The notes: generated by a model from the letters alone, not told the origin. 64,000 nt of DNA from Medicago truncatula (GCF_003473485.1 NC_053042.1:47889762-47953761); one strand, 5' to 3'. Positions 12,524 to 24,329 are shown, counted from the stretch's first letter. Translations and numbers: made by a program.

Positions 12524-12622
12524 ATTTTTTTTTTTTTTTTGTGGTGATCGTGGTCAGGGTTCGAACCACAGACCCTGCGTATAACATGCATTGTCCATGT
12601 CAATCGAATTAAGCTTACTAGT
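12524..12622 (-). mobile_element. Short tRNA-type SINE with A-tail
   Basis: On the minus strand, TAAGCTTAATTCGATTGACA serves as box A. A clean GGTTCGAACCC box B lies about 50 bases later, and the copy ends in a run of about 16 A. The total is near 95 bp. This is the clearest SINE-like copy in the window. Confidence 0.6.
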
Positions 12623-14299
12623 ATCCGTGGAAAGTGTATTAAAAATTAAAGTACCATTGTGAAAGAAAAACATCATAATATTTTAAGTAATCGAAAGTAT
12701 AGAAGATGGAGTAGTTAGATGGAATAACTATTTAAATAAATGAATTTTTTACGGGACTATTTAAATAAATGATATAGTATTATTTAAAATAAAATAAAAA
12801 ACTGTCTTTATATTTTAAAGTTACAAATAATTTAAGATGAACAAATATTTTTAATATAACATTTATATCTAGAACGTATATAGAAATATTTGAACCATTA
12901 AATAAGTTGACATGGGAGTTCCTTAAAAGAATTTTTTTTGACATGGGAGTAAAACCATGCTCAAAGAGTTGAATAGGAGGGAAAAAGGGAAAAGTTAAGA
13001 GAATAAATGTTGTAGAGATAAACGCAAACTTGGTTGAGAATGTGTTCGGTTGAACTATATAACTGAAGTGCAGTCAAAACATCTAGACTGTTCGATTTAG
13101 ACCAGATCATCCAAATGTGATAATGCAGTTAAACTGCACTCAAATCCAATCTAAATGAATGTAGAGAGATTTTGTGAGAGTGTATATATCAAAGTTGAAG
13201 AAATAGAGGTTGGATAGCTTAACTAGTTTTAATTAATAGTTAAAGAGTTGGAGGTTCAGGATTTAAATCAAGCGGAAGAAAACAAACTAATATAACAATT
13301 AACTTCCTAACGTCTGCCATTCCAAAATCAAAAATCAAAAATCAAAAGTTGAAGAATGTTGTTGAGAAGCAAAAGTATCGCTGTCAATTGGCCAGGATGT
13401 CTCAAATATGATGAGTCCTTAGTTTTTGTGTATCTGTTCCTGGAAACTATGCATTTAGGGATGTCTCCCATAGTTAGGGGTCCTCATTAATTGTTTATTC
13501 ATGCATTGCTCTTTTTTCTATCTCTTTCTTTTGATTATTGGACTATTTCAAATCAATATAATTGGTAATTTTGATTTGACTTAAGATCCAATCTCACAAT
13601 TTGCATGCCACTCAATTTTGATTTTGCCATTTTTATATCATGGTCATATTAGTGTGGCTGTTAATATTAGAATTTTTTAAGAATATATTGTTGAATATGA
13701 TACTCTTTTCTTATTGAGGAGCAATTTTAGTTGTTCCCTAACTTTATTATCATTCCTCTCCATTTTGTTTAATGTAACATGCTCATGTGTTTTTGCAACA
13801 GAATCATTCGTGAGAGTTTTCTATTGGATTCTTTTGTGATGTAAAATTACTCAAGAGTATAAGTTATTTTGGAATAGAACATTGTATTAAAGTAGAGCCA
13901 ATCAAATGGAATAGTACATTGTGTTAAAATGGAGCCAAATCAAATATGATCCTTGATGCTGATAATAACAATTCAGAATGGTGTTATAGCATATGTACTT
14001 ACAAAAGTGCTTATGTATAAGTTACATATTCTGTTGTGCATCAGACATATTATTTTATCACGTTATTATAATATTACTATTTTTTTATATAGATAGACAA
14101 AATGACAATAACATTTGAAAACTCACATATAAAAATGGACGAGTCGGGGTTTCAATCCCGATCAAGGTGTCGGTCTAGCAATTTCAACATTTTTCTTAAA
14201 ATATTGTGATGCATACTCGGCCTGAGACTTTAAAGACATAAGGTCTACCTTTGGGCCATGTGTGTATGTATCTAAGACCAAATACGGGTAGTGATACAT
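12623..14299. other. Intergenic AT-rich DNA
   Basis: No gene is seen. Weak SINE-like hints lie at about 13206-13290 (GGATAGCTTAACTAGTT then GGTTCAGGATTTAAAT, plus strand) and at 14085-14185 on the minus strand (GCTAGACCGACACCTTG then GGGATTGAAACCCC). The rest shows nothing I can name. Confidence 0.45.
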
Positions 14300-14412
14300 G
14301 GGCAAAGTTATTATGCGTAAGTCATTTCCTTATGCACCCTGCATAAACACTTCACAACCATCAGATTTAGAATATATTTCACCGATCAGGCAACTTTCTT
14401 CCTTTCTCCACA

Positions 14413-14766
14413 CTAATTTTGCAGTGAACTCATCCAATGCAAAAGAAACAAAGCTCGATCTGAACCAGATTGGAGGAAAGCAACACGAACGAGGCTGGCA
14501 AGCAACTGTTCGTTTTCGTTGAAATCGAAGCTCAACAGCGACAACTCTCTTTCTCTGTAACTGTCTCGATCGTGACCACGGCCACGGTCCCGATCCCGGC
14601 GGTCGGAATCAGAGGGTTTGGGATCGGAGGAGCGGTTGTTGTTATTAGTGGAAAGGAGAAGTTCTTCTTGGTCGCGTTTGTGACCGGCGACTTGATTGTG
14701 GCGGCGTTCGAGTGCTTGATCGAGGCTTGAATCCGGGCTTTGGGTTTGGTTTAGGTGACCTTGGCA
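14413..14766 (-). pseudogene. Captured gene fragment encoding an Arg/Asp-rich peptide
   Basis: One minus-strand frame stays open for 117 codons with no early ATG. It reads like real protein: a Gln/Glu-rich start (LDQALERRHNQVAGHKRDQ), a run of Asn and Ser, a strongly basic and acidic alternation (RRDRDRGRGHDRD), then LSLLSFDFNENEQL. Such RD/RS-type sequence is common in RNA-binding or splicing proteins, but no family is recognised. It lies wholly inside the 14300-15022 element and its base composition differs from the flanks, so capture from a host gene is inferred. The donor is unknown. Confidence 0.55.
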
Positions 14767-14864
14767 CTAGCCGATGGTGGTCGCCTCCTCACCCGAGGCT
14801 GATTTCCGGCGGTTCTATTTTCAATTGCACCCTGCTGGATCAAAGAAAACAATTAAGTACATCT

Positions 14865-14961
14865 AATGGTTTTGGAGTACGAGTCACAGAAACCATTTCC
14901 ACAACAAAATGGTTTTGGAGTCCAACTCACAGAAACCATTTCCACTGCAAAATGGTTTTGG
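14865..14961. repeat. 43-bp tandem repeat, about 2.3 copies
   Basis: The motif AATGGTTTTGGAG...CAGAAACCATTTCC recurs at 14865, 14908 and 14951 with a period of exactly 43. Each unit contains the inverted words AAATGGTTT and AAACCATTT, so each can fold. It lies just inside the right terminal repeat of the Pack-MULE-like element. Confidence 0.8.
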
Positions 14962-15031
14962 CATAATGAGCTGGGATTTATGCAGGGTGCATAAGGATTC
15001 CTTATGCATGATAACCGCACCCGTGATACAT

Positions 15032-16430
15032 AGACCACCTTATGTGGCATTAGTTAACGATCAAATCTCAAGATTGGTGTTTCTATTCATCTTCTCACAT
15101 GTTCAAAACACTTCAGATTCATTTCAAGAATTGTTACTCCTGAGTTCTACCTACTTCCTCTCTAATAGATTCGTTTATGATCTTATTTGGTATGACCATT
15201 CATCGAAAAACAAAAATATCAAATAATGGTATATGCTCTCTTTTTTTTCTTCCTGAGAGGAGGCTATCTTATGCTCTTGTTGATCCTTTATCACCCAACA
15301 CTCAGTAGTACACATCAAGTAATGAACAGTCAATGCTGTTCGGTTTTATTTTTCTGAAAACTACTTTCTTCACCTTTTTTCCTTTGTATCACAACAATGA
15401 CAATGTTAGGTAATATAAGCATATGCTGTTTCTATTTATCTGTGACATAAAATGCATGAACCCCTAACCCCTATTTTAATCCTCCAAAGATAAAGACTCC
15501 ATCAGTCCATTATACTCAATCCAACAAAGATTAAACAATTTAAATATGTCACTGGATGCAACAAATAAAAAATCATGGCATTATGGCATATATATGGTAG
15601 AAACATGGCGGATATAAATAGAAAAAAAAGTGCAGAAAAGTATATATGAACATATGAGAAGTGCAATGAATAATGATAAACTACTAACCAGATGTTGGAG
15701 GTTTATGCTGCGTTTAAACATCTTCACTTTTGCTTTAAAAAACCTCTTAGGACTTGTGTATATATAACTTCGTAGGAGTTTGAAAAACTGGTCATGCTTT
15801 TTCCTGATGTATTGTTCATGGTGAACTCTAGAAGACTCGTCGTAGTTTAGGGGGATTTTCATCTTTATGGCAGACAGGGATTAAGAGTGTGTGTGTTAAG
15901 ATACTCATGGAAGTGAAAGGAAGATTGTGTTTTTTTGTGTTGTTTTATTTTATGATCAAATCTATTTGATTGTATTTTATGATCAAATCTATTTCATTGT
16001 TTCAAAAAATAAATCAAATAAAAAAGATTTTGAATAAATTTAAATATGATTGTATCACGTTTGAGTGTTGTTGATATGATATCGATTGGTGGTAATTAAT
16101 ACAACTCTCTTTTTGGAAGGTCAAGGGAGGCTTCAGCCAATTTATGCATGAATGAATTATCGTGTCAATTTGATCCATAAACTAATAAAAATCATATGAA
16201 GTTTATAAACTATACTCCTATCCATTTTGTTGGTCTCTTTTGAAGGACTAAATTGATGATGAAAGTATAATTTAATGACATTTTAGTTAATTTTAATAGT
16301 TTAAAGATTGAAGATTATTGGTGATAGAATGATAATTTAAAAACTATATTGATTCTTTGTTGCTTCCGAACCTTTTTTTTTTTTTTTTTTTTTTTTCTAT
16401 AAATAAGTGGTTTTTGGTATTCACATTAAA
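15032..16430. other. Intergenic; one weak small coding exon candidate
   Basis: Besides the 15689-15862 candidate exon I see no supported feature. The right part (from about 16370) is a long T run leading into the tandem array. Confidence 0.45.
15689..15862 (-). CDS. Possible first exon of a small unknown gene
   Basis: An ATG at 15862 opens 58 codons (MKIPLNYDESSRVHHEQYIR..., basic with several Lys/Phe/Tyr) that end in phase at a plausible donor CTG|GTTAGT at 15689/15688. Reading past the donor gives a hydrophobic tail that looks like translated intron. No domain is recognised and no second exon could be assigned with confidence. It may equally be a chance frame. Confidence 0.25.
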
Positions 16431-16439
16431 ATGATTTTT

Positions 16440-18085
16440 TATATCTTTATTTATTAATTTTGTTAGGTCTGCAGCAATTTAACCTAATTTTTTTCCACTC
16501 ATTTGCTTTATTACGTTTGCAATTATTTAACCTAACAAATTCCATCTAAAAAATGCAACGCACCAATTAATTCATTCCTATCCTCTTGCCTCTTTTTTTT
16601 TAAGGAAATATTTTCTACACTTATTTATGCTGCACGTTTGTTCTATAAACTATAAGCATATCAATGATCACGTTTGATGCCTTTTATTTTATACTTTTTT
16701 TTTTACAATTTTTTGTACACTTTCTTATATAAGGAAATATTTTGTACACTTATTTAATAAAAAAAAAATGCATCGCGCCAATTTCATCTTATCCTCTTGC
16801 TTTTTTTTTTTGAAGGAAATATTTTCGACACTTGATGTTGCACGTTTGTTCTAGAAACTATGAGCATATTCTTATTTATTAATTTTGTTAAGTCTGCAGC
16901 AATTTAACCTAATTTTTTCCCGTTCATTTGCTTTATTAGGTTTGCAATTATTTAACCTAACAAATTCCATCTAAAAAAATGCATCGCACCAATTTCATTC
17001 CTATCCTCTTGCCTTTTTTTTTTAAGGAAATATTTTCTACACTTATTTGATGTTGCACGTTTGTTCTAGAAACTATGATCATATCCTTATCCTTATTTAT
17101 TAATTTTGTTAGGTCTGCATCAATATAACCTAATTTTTTCTCGCTCATTTGCCTTATTAGGTTTGCAATTATTTAACCTAACAAATTACATCGAAAAAAA
17201 TGCATCGCATCAATTTCATTACTATCCTCTTGCCTTTTTTTTTTAAGGAAATATTTACTACACTTATTTGATGTTGCACGTTTGTTCTAGAAACGATAAG
17301 CATATCAATGATCACGTTTAATGCCTTCTATTTTATACTTTTTTTTGGATTTATTTTTTTTTTGACAATTTTTTATACACTTTCTTATTTAAGGAAATAT
17401 TTTGTACACTTATTTAATATTAAAAAAAGGCAAATTCTATGGTACACCCAATATATTTGAGTGTATTGATACACTCGCTCTTTAAATTAATAGTTAAATG
17501 AGTTGTTTTTTTGAAGAAAAATATTATTTTTTATCATTTATAATTATAATAACTAAATCTTATTCATAAAAAATGTCAACAAAATAAAATTATTATTTTT
17601 TGAATTTTTTTCGCTCATAATTGAGAACATTAATTATTTTTTACGATAATATGTAAAAAAAATTATTATGATTGTTATAAATAATGAAATGATGTTTTTT
17701 TTATTTATTTTTATGAAATGATGTTCTATAAAATATAACTATTGACAAAGAGCTATTTATTACATAAAAAATGATCGTTAATTTATAAAATTATGAAACA
17801 GGAGTACCGGTACACCTCACTTTGTGAGTGTACCGTAGATGTTCCCTTAAAAAAATGGATCGCATCAATTTCATTCATATCCTCTTTTTTTTTTTTGCTA
17901 TCCTCTTGCTTTTTTTTTTTTTTTTTGACAATATTTTGTACACAATACTAGAAAAATTCATCGCACTAATTTCATGCCTTTTTTTTTTACAATATTTTGT
18001 TCACTTTTTTTTTTAACCAATTTCATGCCTTTATTTCATTCCTATCCTGTTGCCTCTTTTTTTTTACAATATTTTCTACACTTAT
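16440..18085 (+). repeat. Tandem array of a ~220-bp AT-rich unit
   Basis: A unit containing TTAGGTTTGCAATTATTTAAC, ATGCATCGCACCAATTTCAT, TATCCTCTTGCC, a T run, AAGGAAATATTTTCTACACT and GCACGTTTGTTCTAGAAAC recurs. Starts of the ATGCATCGC word lie near 16550, 16770, 16977 and 17200, giving periods of 207-223 bp. After the MITE insertion at 17429-17846 the array continues as shorter, decayed pieces (17855, 17957, 18018). Copies are imperfect, so the array is not recent. Confidence 0.85.
17429..17846. mobile_element. MULE-type MITE inserted in the tandem array
   Basis: The ends GGCAAATTCTATGGTACACC and (reverse complement of right end) GGGAACATCTACGGTACACT are imperfect inverted repeats. The 418-bp element is flanked by a perfect 9-bp duplication TTAAAAAAA (17420-17428 and 17847-17855), copied from the poly-A part of the array unit. 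The interior is very AT-rich and non-coding. A related copy lies at the left window edge. Confidence 0.75.
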
Positions 18086-19067
18086 TTAATACGTTTACAA
18101 ACTGAATACCATAATTTCCATGCAAACTCGGCTACCCTAATTTCCATGTAAACTTGGTTATATATACCAAGCCTTAAACGTGTTTCTCTCTAAACAAAAC
18201 AAAAAAACCTTAAACCGTGTAAAAATTTCACACAACACAAAATTCATATATTTTTATATTTAGAACTTTGCAAATGGAAAGACGTGACCTTAGAACTTAT
18301 TTTTTTCACCGTTACCAATTATATATTGCATTTTATTATTCGTATGTTAAATCCTTTACAATAAACCCTAGCGGAGCACGGGTCAAAAATCTATTTTTAA
18401 TTAAAAATAGTGTTTTTTTTTTTTACCATGTTGTATTTAAACTTATTTTGAATCGATGAGTTGAGGAAAAAAATAAGTGGTTTTGAGGGAAATTTTTTTT
18501 GTTGTATTTAAACTTTATTTTGAATAGCTACAACGAATTTATCCAAATAGAAAATGTTGGCCTTTTAAACACATGATTAGGAGATTCCTAAGTTGTACCT
18601 ACAACATGATAAAAAAAAAAAACACATGATTTGGCTGTCATACTTGATTTTCGAGGTTTAAAATTGATTTTAACATGTTCGATTGTTTTTGCATAGAATT
18701 GATTTTGCTTAAAAAAAATAATTCTAACTTAATGTTATGATTCATAATTTTTTATGATAAAAGTGATTTTAAGGTAAATTTTATTATTCAAATCACTTTT
18801 GTGTTCAACTTACTTATAAGTAAAATCAACTCATTAGATTTCAATATTTTTCACCACCGAACCAAAGATGCACTCGATTGATACAAATAGCCACATACAC
18901 ATGTAATATACAAGCTTTTATTTTTCCAAATTAACTTTCTTGCAAGTATGCAAAATGAAAAAGCACTCACTTAGATTTTCCATTACTTATAGTACAAGTA
19001 AGGAACATTATTACATTCTGGTAAAACTAACCTCTTGAAAAGAGAAACAAATATTTCCTAGTAGTTA
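18086..19067. other. AT-rich DNA, 3-prime flank of the peroxidase pseudogene
   Basis: No coding or RNA feature is supported. Several T and A homopolymers occur, and a degenerate inverted word set lies around 18600-18850. Confidence 0.5.
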
Positions 19068-19897
19068 TCACATTTCTAAAAATCCTTCCACAGCAGAAGT
19101 AAGAAATGATTTGCTACCCTTATTCCTAACAGAGCAATTAGCTCGAATCTCTCCTTTAGTTCCAGTCAAAACATTAAGCTGCCCCATTTTAAGCATAGCA
19201 GCAACAAATTTCTCAAAGAACAAAGATTGATTCACAGCAAAGTTAGTAACAATATCCTTAGTCCTCTTATCAGTGTACAAATCTTGGTCTGAAGTAAAGA
19301 GACCCTGATGGTTCATAAGATCAAGGTAGTATTTATTATCAAATTTGTTGGGACTACGAAGTTTTTCGATTATCTTGAAGGCCTCTTTCCTAAGACTCAA
19401 GTTTGGTGGTGCATCTTTCTCACTTGGCTCACTTGCTGATCCATCCAATAATACTGATCCATCACAACCCTGCATTTTCATTTTTTTAATCCATAAATAA
19501 CCAAATATAATAAGTTTGGATTTCCAAAGTTAGCTAATTTAATCACCACATATGCTAATTACAAGCATTGTAATGCTTAATTAGTATTGTTTATAGTATA
19601 AGCTGATCCTAACTAATTAAGCTAAATATACATTAAATGTATTTACCTGGACAAAGCAGGCATGGAAGTGAAGGCGACGAAAGCCAGCAGCTTGACCAAC
19701 ATCATCATTGAAGATCTTTTCTGATGATAGATTCAAGCTTAGGACATTTTGAATCGTAGAAGGTCCATGATAGTCCCTTCCTTAACTATAGGAGGAGGTT
19801 TGGCTTGTGCTTCAGACACTTTGATGTGGGAAAATGAAAGAAAGGTAAGAATTAGAAGAAAGGTGAAGAAAGCACTCCTACAAGAAGCATAAGCCAT
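19068..19897 (-). pseudogene. Class III peroxidase pseudogene (PRX12-like)
   Basis: Exon 1 (19647-19897) encodes a signal peptide (MAYASCRSAFFTFLLILTF...) and the VSEAQAKPPPIVK segment typical of legume peroxidase 12-like proteins, then a +1-type frame shift, then the distal heme region. There the usual HFHDCF reads HFHACF, so the calcium-binding Asp is lost. After an intron (donor at 19646, acceptor near 19470), exon 2 gives GCDGSVLLDGSASEPSEKDA and then jumps straight from IIEKLR to SPNKFDNKYYLDLMNHQG, missing about 130 residues that include the proximal heme-ligand HTIG region. The C-terminal MLKMGQLNVLTG and IRANCSVRN motifs remain. Intact family members are secreted heme peroxidases of cell-wall and H2O2 chemistry; this copy cannot work. 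Confidence 0.9.
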
Positions 19898-19992
19898 TGT
19901 GATATGTAAAAGTTAAAAAGATAATGATTCAGATGTAATAGCCACACTAGTATTTATAGTAATATGGTGTTGTTGGGTGTACATGGATATAT

Positions 19993-22569
19993 TGTTGAGA
20001 TTTTATCTTCATATCTCTCTCTATAATCTCCTTAGATTAAGGGATTGTACAGTTGTATGCTTTATTTGTTTTTCCTAATTTATAGCCTCTGATATGCTAA
20101 TTCACTCCTAAGTTGTAGCTTATTTGTAACAATATATATTGATGGTATGTACCCATCTGATTCATTGAGAAAGTATCAGTAATAAAATACTTCTTTCTTT
20201 CAAGTTGGTATCAGAGCGATACCTATTTTTTTCTTTTCGAAACCCTAGCCAAAATGAGTGAAAAAAATATTGAAGCATCTGGAATAAAATCAATTCCAGT
20301 TGTGGTTCAATCTGAAGGCGTTTTTAATGCTGGAATCGTTCTTGATGAATCAAACTATGATGTTTGGTCACAATTGATGGAGATGCATATTGCTGAAAGA
20401 GAAAAACTCTCTTATATTAGGGGCAAAATGAAGAAACTTTCTGAAACTGATGATGGGTATGAGAAATGGTATGCTGAAAATCAGAAAGTGAAGAGATGGT
20501 TATTGATGTCCATGAAACCTGAAATCATGAAGAGGTATTTACGTATACCTACTGCCCATGAAATATGGAGTGCCTTGTCGAAGGCATTCTACGATGGAAG
20601 TGATGAATTGCAGGTCTTTGCATTGAATCAAAGGGCTTTTGCTGCTAGACAAAATGGAAGGCCTTTATCTGAATACTATGGAGAACTAGTTGAGATATTT
20701 CGAGAATTGGATCATCGGGATACAGTGATCATGAAAGATCCTGATGATTCAATTGCATATAAAAAATCCACTGATCGATTGAGGGTCCATATATTTTTGG
20801 CTGGGTTGGATGGCACTTTCGAGCAAGTTCGTGGGGAAATTCTGCGTAGGGATCCGATTCCAGGATTGGAAGAATGTCATGGCTTGATTCGGCGAGAAGC
20901 TGTGCGACACGCTACTCTAAAGGGGGAAACTAAAGACTTTGAATCTGCTGCAATGATGACTCGAAATCGACAAAGACCAAGTAAAGGTACAGACAAATCT
21001 GCTTACAAGTGTACCCACTGTGATCAAACTGGACATTCCAAAGATCGCTGTTATGAACTTGTGGGATATCCAGAGTGGTGGGATCACAGTCGAGCACCTA
21101 AAAAGCGGGGCTCTAAGAATGCTTTCGCTGCTGCTGCTGCTGAAACAAATGCAAATGATGACAATGGAAAAATGGGCTTATCATTGGTGACAACAACAAA
21201 TATTGATGGTAAGGCTCTAAATATCTCTGCACCTGTTTTAGATAATATATGGATAATTGATTCTGGTGCTACAAATCACATAACTTTTGATTCTAGACAT
21301 ATTGCAAATCTTAAACCCTCTTCACAAAAATCCATTTGTACTGCTAATGGTAGTGAGGCCTCAGTTGTTGGTGAAGGGTCTTTATCTCTCACTGAAACTT
21401 TAAATCTTGACTCTGTTCTAGTTGTCCCATCTTTAAATCATAACCTTTTATCTATTTCTGAAATCACAACATCCTTGTCATGTGTTGTTATTTTTTGGCC
21501 TAACTCTTGTGTTTTTAAGGACATCCGAACAAAGCAGACGATTGGTTATGGTATTAAGCGGGGGAAGCTGTATTACTTGGACTTGACTTCAAAAGGCTGC
21601 AATTTGTTGTGTCAAGCTTTGAAAGTGGAAAGCTCTAAGCAAAATAAGAATAAGACTGAAGTTTGGCTATGGCATCGACGTTTGGGTCATGCATCCTTTG
21701 ACTATATCAAAAGATTATTTCCTAGTTTGTTTGAAAATTTGGATTCTTCAATTTTTCGTTGCGATGTATGTGAACTTGCAAAAAGTCACCGAACTTCATT
21801 TCCTCTTACTTTAAATAAAAGTCCTTTTCCTTTTATGGTTATTCATTCTGATGTGTGGGGGCCATCTAAAATTTCAACATTAGGTGGCTCACGTTGGTTT
21901 GTTACCTTTATTGATGATTGTACTAGAGTAACTTGGTTGTGGTTAATGAAATCAAAAAGTGAGGTGAATTTGTTATTTCAGAAGTTCCATAAAATGATTA
22001 AAACTCAGTATAATGCTCAAATTCAAGTTCTTAGGAGTGACAATGGAGGAGAGTATAAAAGTTCTGAATTGAAACACTTCTTTGAAGTAGAAGGCATTAT
22101 TAATCAAACAACTTGTTCCAATACACCCCAACAAAATGGGGTTACTGAACGAAAAAATCGTCATTTGTTAGAGGTTGTTCGTGCTATATTAATAGAGGCT
22201 CATATGCCATTATCCTATTGGGGGGAAGCTATTGCTTTTGCAGTATATTCAATTAATCGAACACCGTCACGATCTATTGCATATAAAACACCTTTTAAAG
22301 CTCTTAGTGATGTTGTTATTGCACCAACAGTTCCAAATTTACCACTTCGTATCTTTGGTTGTGTAGTGTTTGTTCATCTTCATAAACATGAACGTAGTAA
22401 ATTAGCTCCTCGTGCCTTACGGTGTGTTTTTCTTGGATATGCTATGCATAAAATTTCTTTCAAGTTATATTTGAGCATGACAATGTGGAAAATGTATTGG
22501 AATACAAAGTTTGACACAAAATGGAACACCGTCCTTTTTTTGGACAATTTCAAAATATTATATATATAA
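19993..22569 (+). mobile_element. Broken Ty1/copia retrotransposon (fossil)
   Basis: A probable 5-prime LTR of about 210 bp (TGTTGAGA ... TTTCA, 19993-20202) is followed by a Met-tRNA primer site TTGGTATCAGAGC and, from 20254, a gag-pol frame. Parts seen in order: a copia gag region, a CCHC zinc knuckle, the protease motif DSGATNH, a GAG-pre-integrase zinc region and the integrase core with its DNGGEY and TPQQNGVTERKN motifs. The element looks incomplete and broken. The gag-to-integrase part reads well, suggesting moderate rather than great age. It lies about 100 bp upstream of the peroxidase pseudogene start. Confidence 0.88.
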
Positions 22570-22982
22570 CTTAAACACAAGATTGTGTCATTGACAAATT
22601 TTATTATTTCATTATCCAATTAACCATTTATGTCACATATGCACAAATTGCCAGAAGTATATATATTTTTAGATTAAATATGTAAATCGTCCCTGTAAGT
22701 TCGCGTGTTTTTGGTTTTTATCTCTGTATCTTTTTTTGTTCTAAAACAGACCATGTAAGTTATAAACCTTATGCCACATGGACATCTGGAATGACACATA
22801 AGCCTCACATAAGGTCTGTTTATAACTTACAGAATCTGTTTTTAAACAAAAAAAAAGATATAGGGATGAAAATCAAAAACACGCGAATTTACAGAGACGA
22901 TTTACATATTTAAGCCATATTTTTATGAAATAAAGTGGTTATGGAGTAATCTAAATGGTATATGGTGTTCCATTTTGTGTAA
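22512..22982. mobile_element. Outer inverted-repeat element enclosing another MITE
   Basis: ACACAAAATGGAACACC near 22512 and GGTGTTCCATTTTGTGT near 22965-22981 form inverted ends of about 17 bp. Between them lies a second inverted-repeat element. No clear target-site duplication was found. Confidence 0.45.
22670..22915. mobile_element. Fold-back MITE with ~100-bp arms
   Basis: The left arm (TTAAATATGTAAATCGTCCC then GCGTGTTTTTGGTTTTTAT) and the right arm (AAAAACACGCGAATTTACAG then ACGATTTACATATTTAA) pair over about 100 bases around a short centre. This TAAATATG...GTCCC family is frequent in legumes. It is non-coding. Confidence 0.75.
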
Positions 22983-23424
22983 AAAGTTGTGGTCCAATAA
23001 CACAACAATAATTTAAATTGAGTTTGACAAACTTTATTTTTCTTGCATATAAATTCTCAGCAGCCTGTGTTGATTATTCAAGGACGTCTCAGATTTATTT
23101 ATTTATTTATTATTGCAGAAGCACGCAGATTTATTAGACATTATACATGACTTGATCAAAATAAAAGTTTGTTAAGGACACTTTTCCATTTTGTGTGTCC
23201 CTTAATATAAGAGTTAGCCTTATGTGGTCACAACCTCAAATTAAGAATGCTTAAACGCATTTACACAAATAATTTTTTTAATTAAATTCCTTTGTTTTTG
23301 TATGAGTGTGCCTAAATATATTTTAGTTGGGGTTGTGTCGAAATAAATAGTTCTCTTTATTGTTTGGTGTACAAAGCTAAAACAAAAGAGAAAAAGGAAA
23401 CCAAAAGAAACAAGAAAAAAAAAA

Positions 23425-23610
23425 GAGCTACATTCTCAAATAAAAAGTTCCAGCTGCATCACTTCGAAGAAGATTCAAAAGATCCACTGGAGGAGACTCG
23501 TGACAAAGAAACTCAAAGTTTGATGATGAGGCACAAAACTTAACCAAAAAATCCGCACATTGATTCCCTTCTCGGAGGGTGTGATTGATCGTAACATTTC
23601 TTTACTCCAA
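23425..23610 (-). mobile_element. L1-type LINE remnant: RNase H C-terminus
   Basis: On the minus strand the frame reads LREGNQCADFLVKF, then PPVDLLNLLRSDAAGTF, ending at a stop after FYLRM. This is the C-terminal end of the plant L1 RNase H region and matches the plus-strand copy ending at 29518 (LREDNQCADFLAKLG). Only about 55 codons remain, so the copy is heavily 5-prime truncated. Confidence 0.75.
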
Positions 23611-24329
23611 TAGTTCTCTGATATAGGATGGTTTTTAAAATTCCACATGATTTCTTTAAAAAAACGTTTATATTTGATTTATAATTGAAAAACATAAATT
23701 ATTTTTCTTTCTTTATAATACCAATAATTTATAGAGGTAAGTTTATAAAAGTAATACATTTCTTTTTTTACTAAGAAGGAATTTGTATATATATAAACCA
23801 TTATTTACATTTGAATAAAAGACAAGCGGGCAACAAACTGCACCATTAGACCTTTTTAGATGACAAAATCAATTCTCTCGTAATATCGATAAATTTTTCT
23901 AATGCCTCTCGTAACAAGGAATGGAGGTACATATCATTTTCTTATATAAAAGTGTCTCCTTTAACTTTTTATTGATGTCTTAAAAATATTTGTTTACATT
24001 CTCCTTAATTCTTGATAGATAGAATCCTTAGATGAAGATTAGACCTGATATATTTTTTTTATAGCCCTCTAATTTATAAGGGAAAAGGGGTTGTAATAAT
24101 TCAGAATTCGGTTCGATGGTGTGACCAAGTTTGAAAGTGTCCTTAAAATGGGAGCTCTGTTCAGTCTACTGTAGGGATAGACTTAGCGCCCTTAACAACT
24201 GTCCTTGTTTGTAATTAAGAACGAAACAGAGGACAGAAATTAGCACAAAGCATCACGTCTATTTTCATAGATTCATTCAATTTTGATGGCAAGTACACTA
24301 AGCCCTTTTGTCAACAAAAAAAAAAAAAA

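Larger units (their letters stand above)
14300..15022. mobile_element. Pack-MULE-like element with captured coding-like DNA
   Basis: Terminal inverted repeats of about 47 bp share TTATGCACCCTGCATAAA at their inner part, with outer ends GGGCAAAGTTATTATGCGT and GGGTGCGGTTATCATGCAT. A perfect 9-bp target-site duplication GTGATACAT lies at 14291-14299 and 15023-15031, which is diagnostic of Mutator-like elements. The interior is much more GC-rich than the flanks and carries a 118-codon open frame on the minus strand plus a 43-bp tandem repeat. No transposase is present, so this fits a Pack-MULE. Confidence 0.85.

Noticed and set aside
17828-18016. Phe-rich plus-strand ORF
   Set aside because: It is the translation of T runs in the decayed tandem array.
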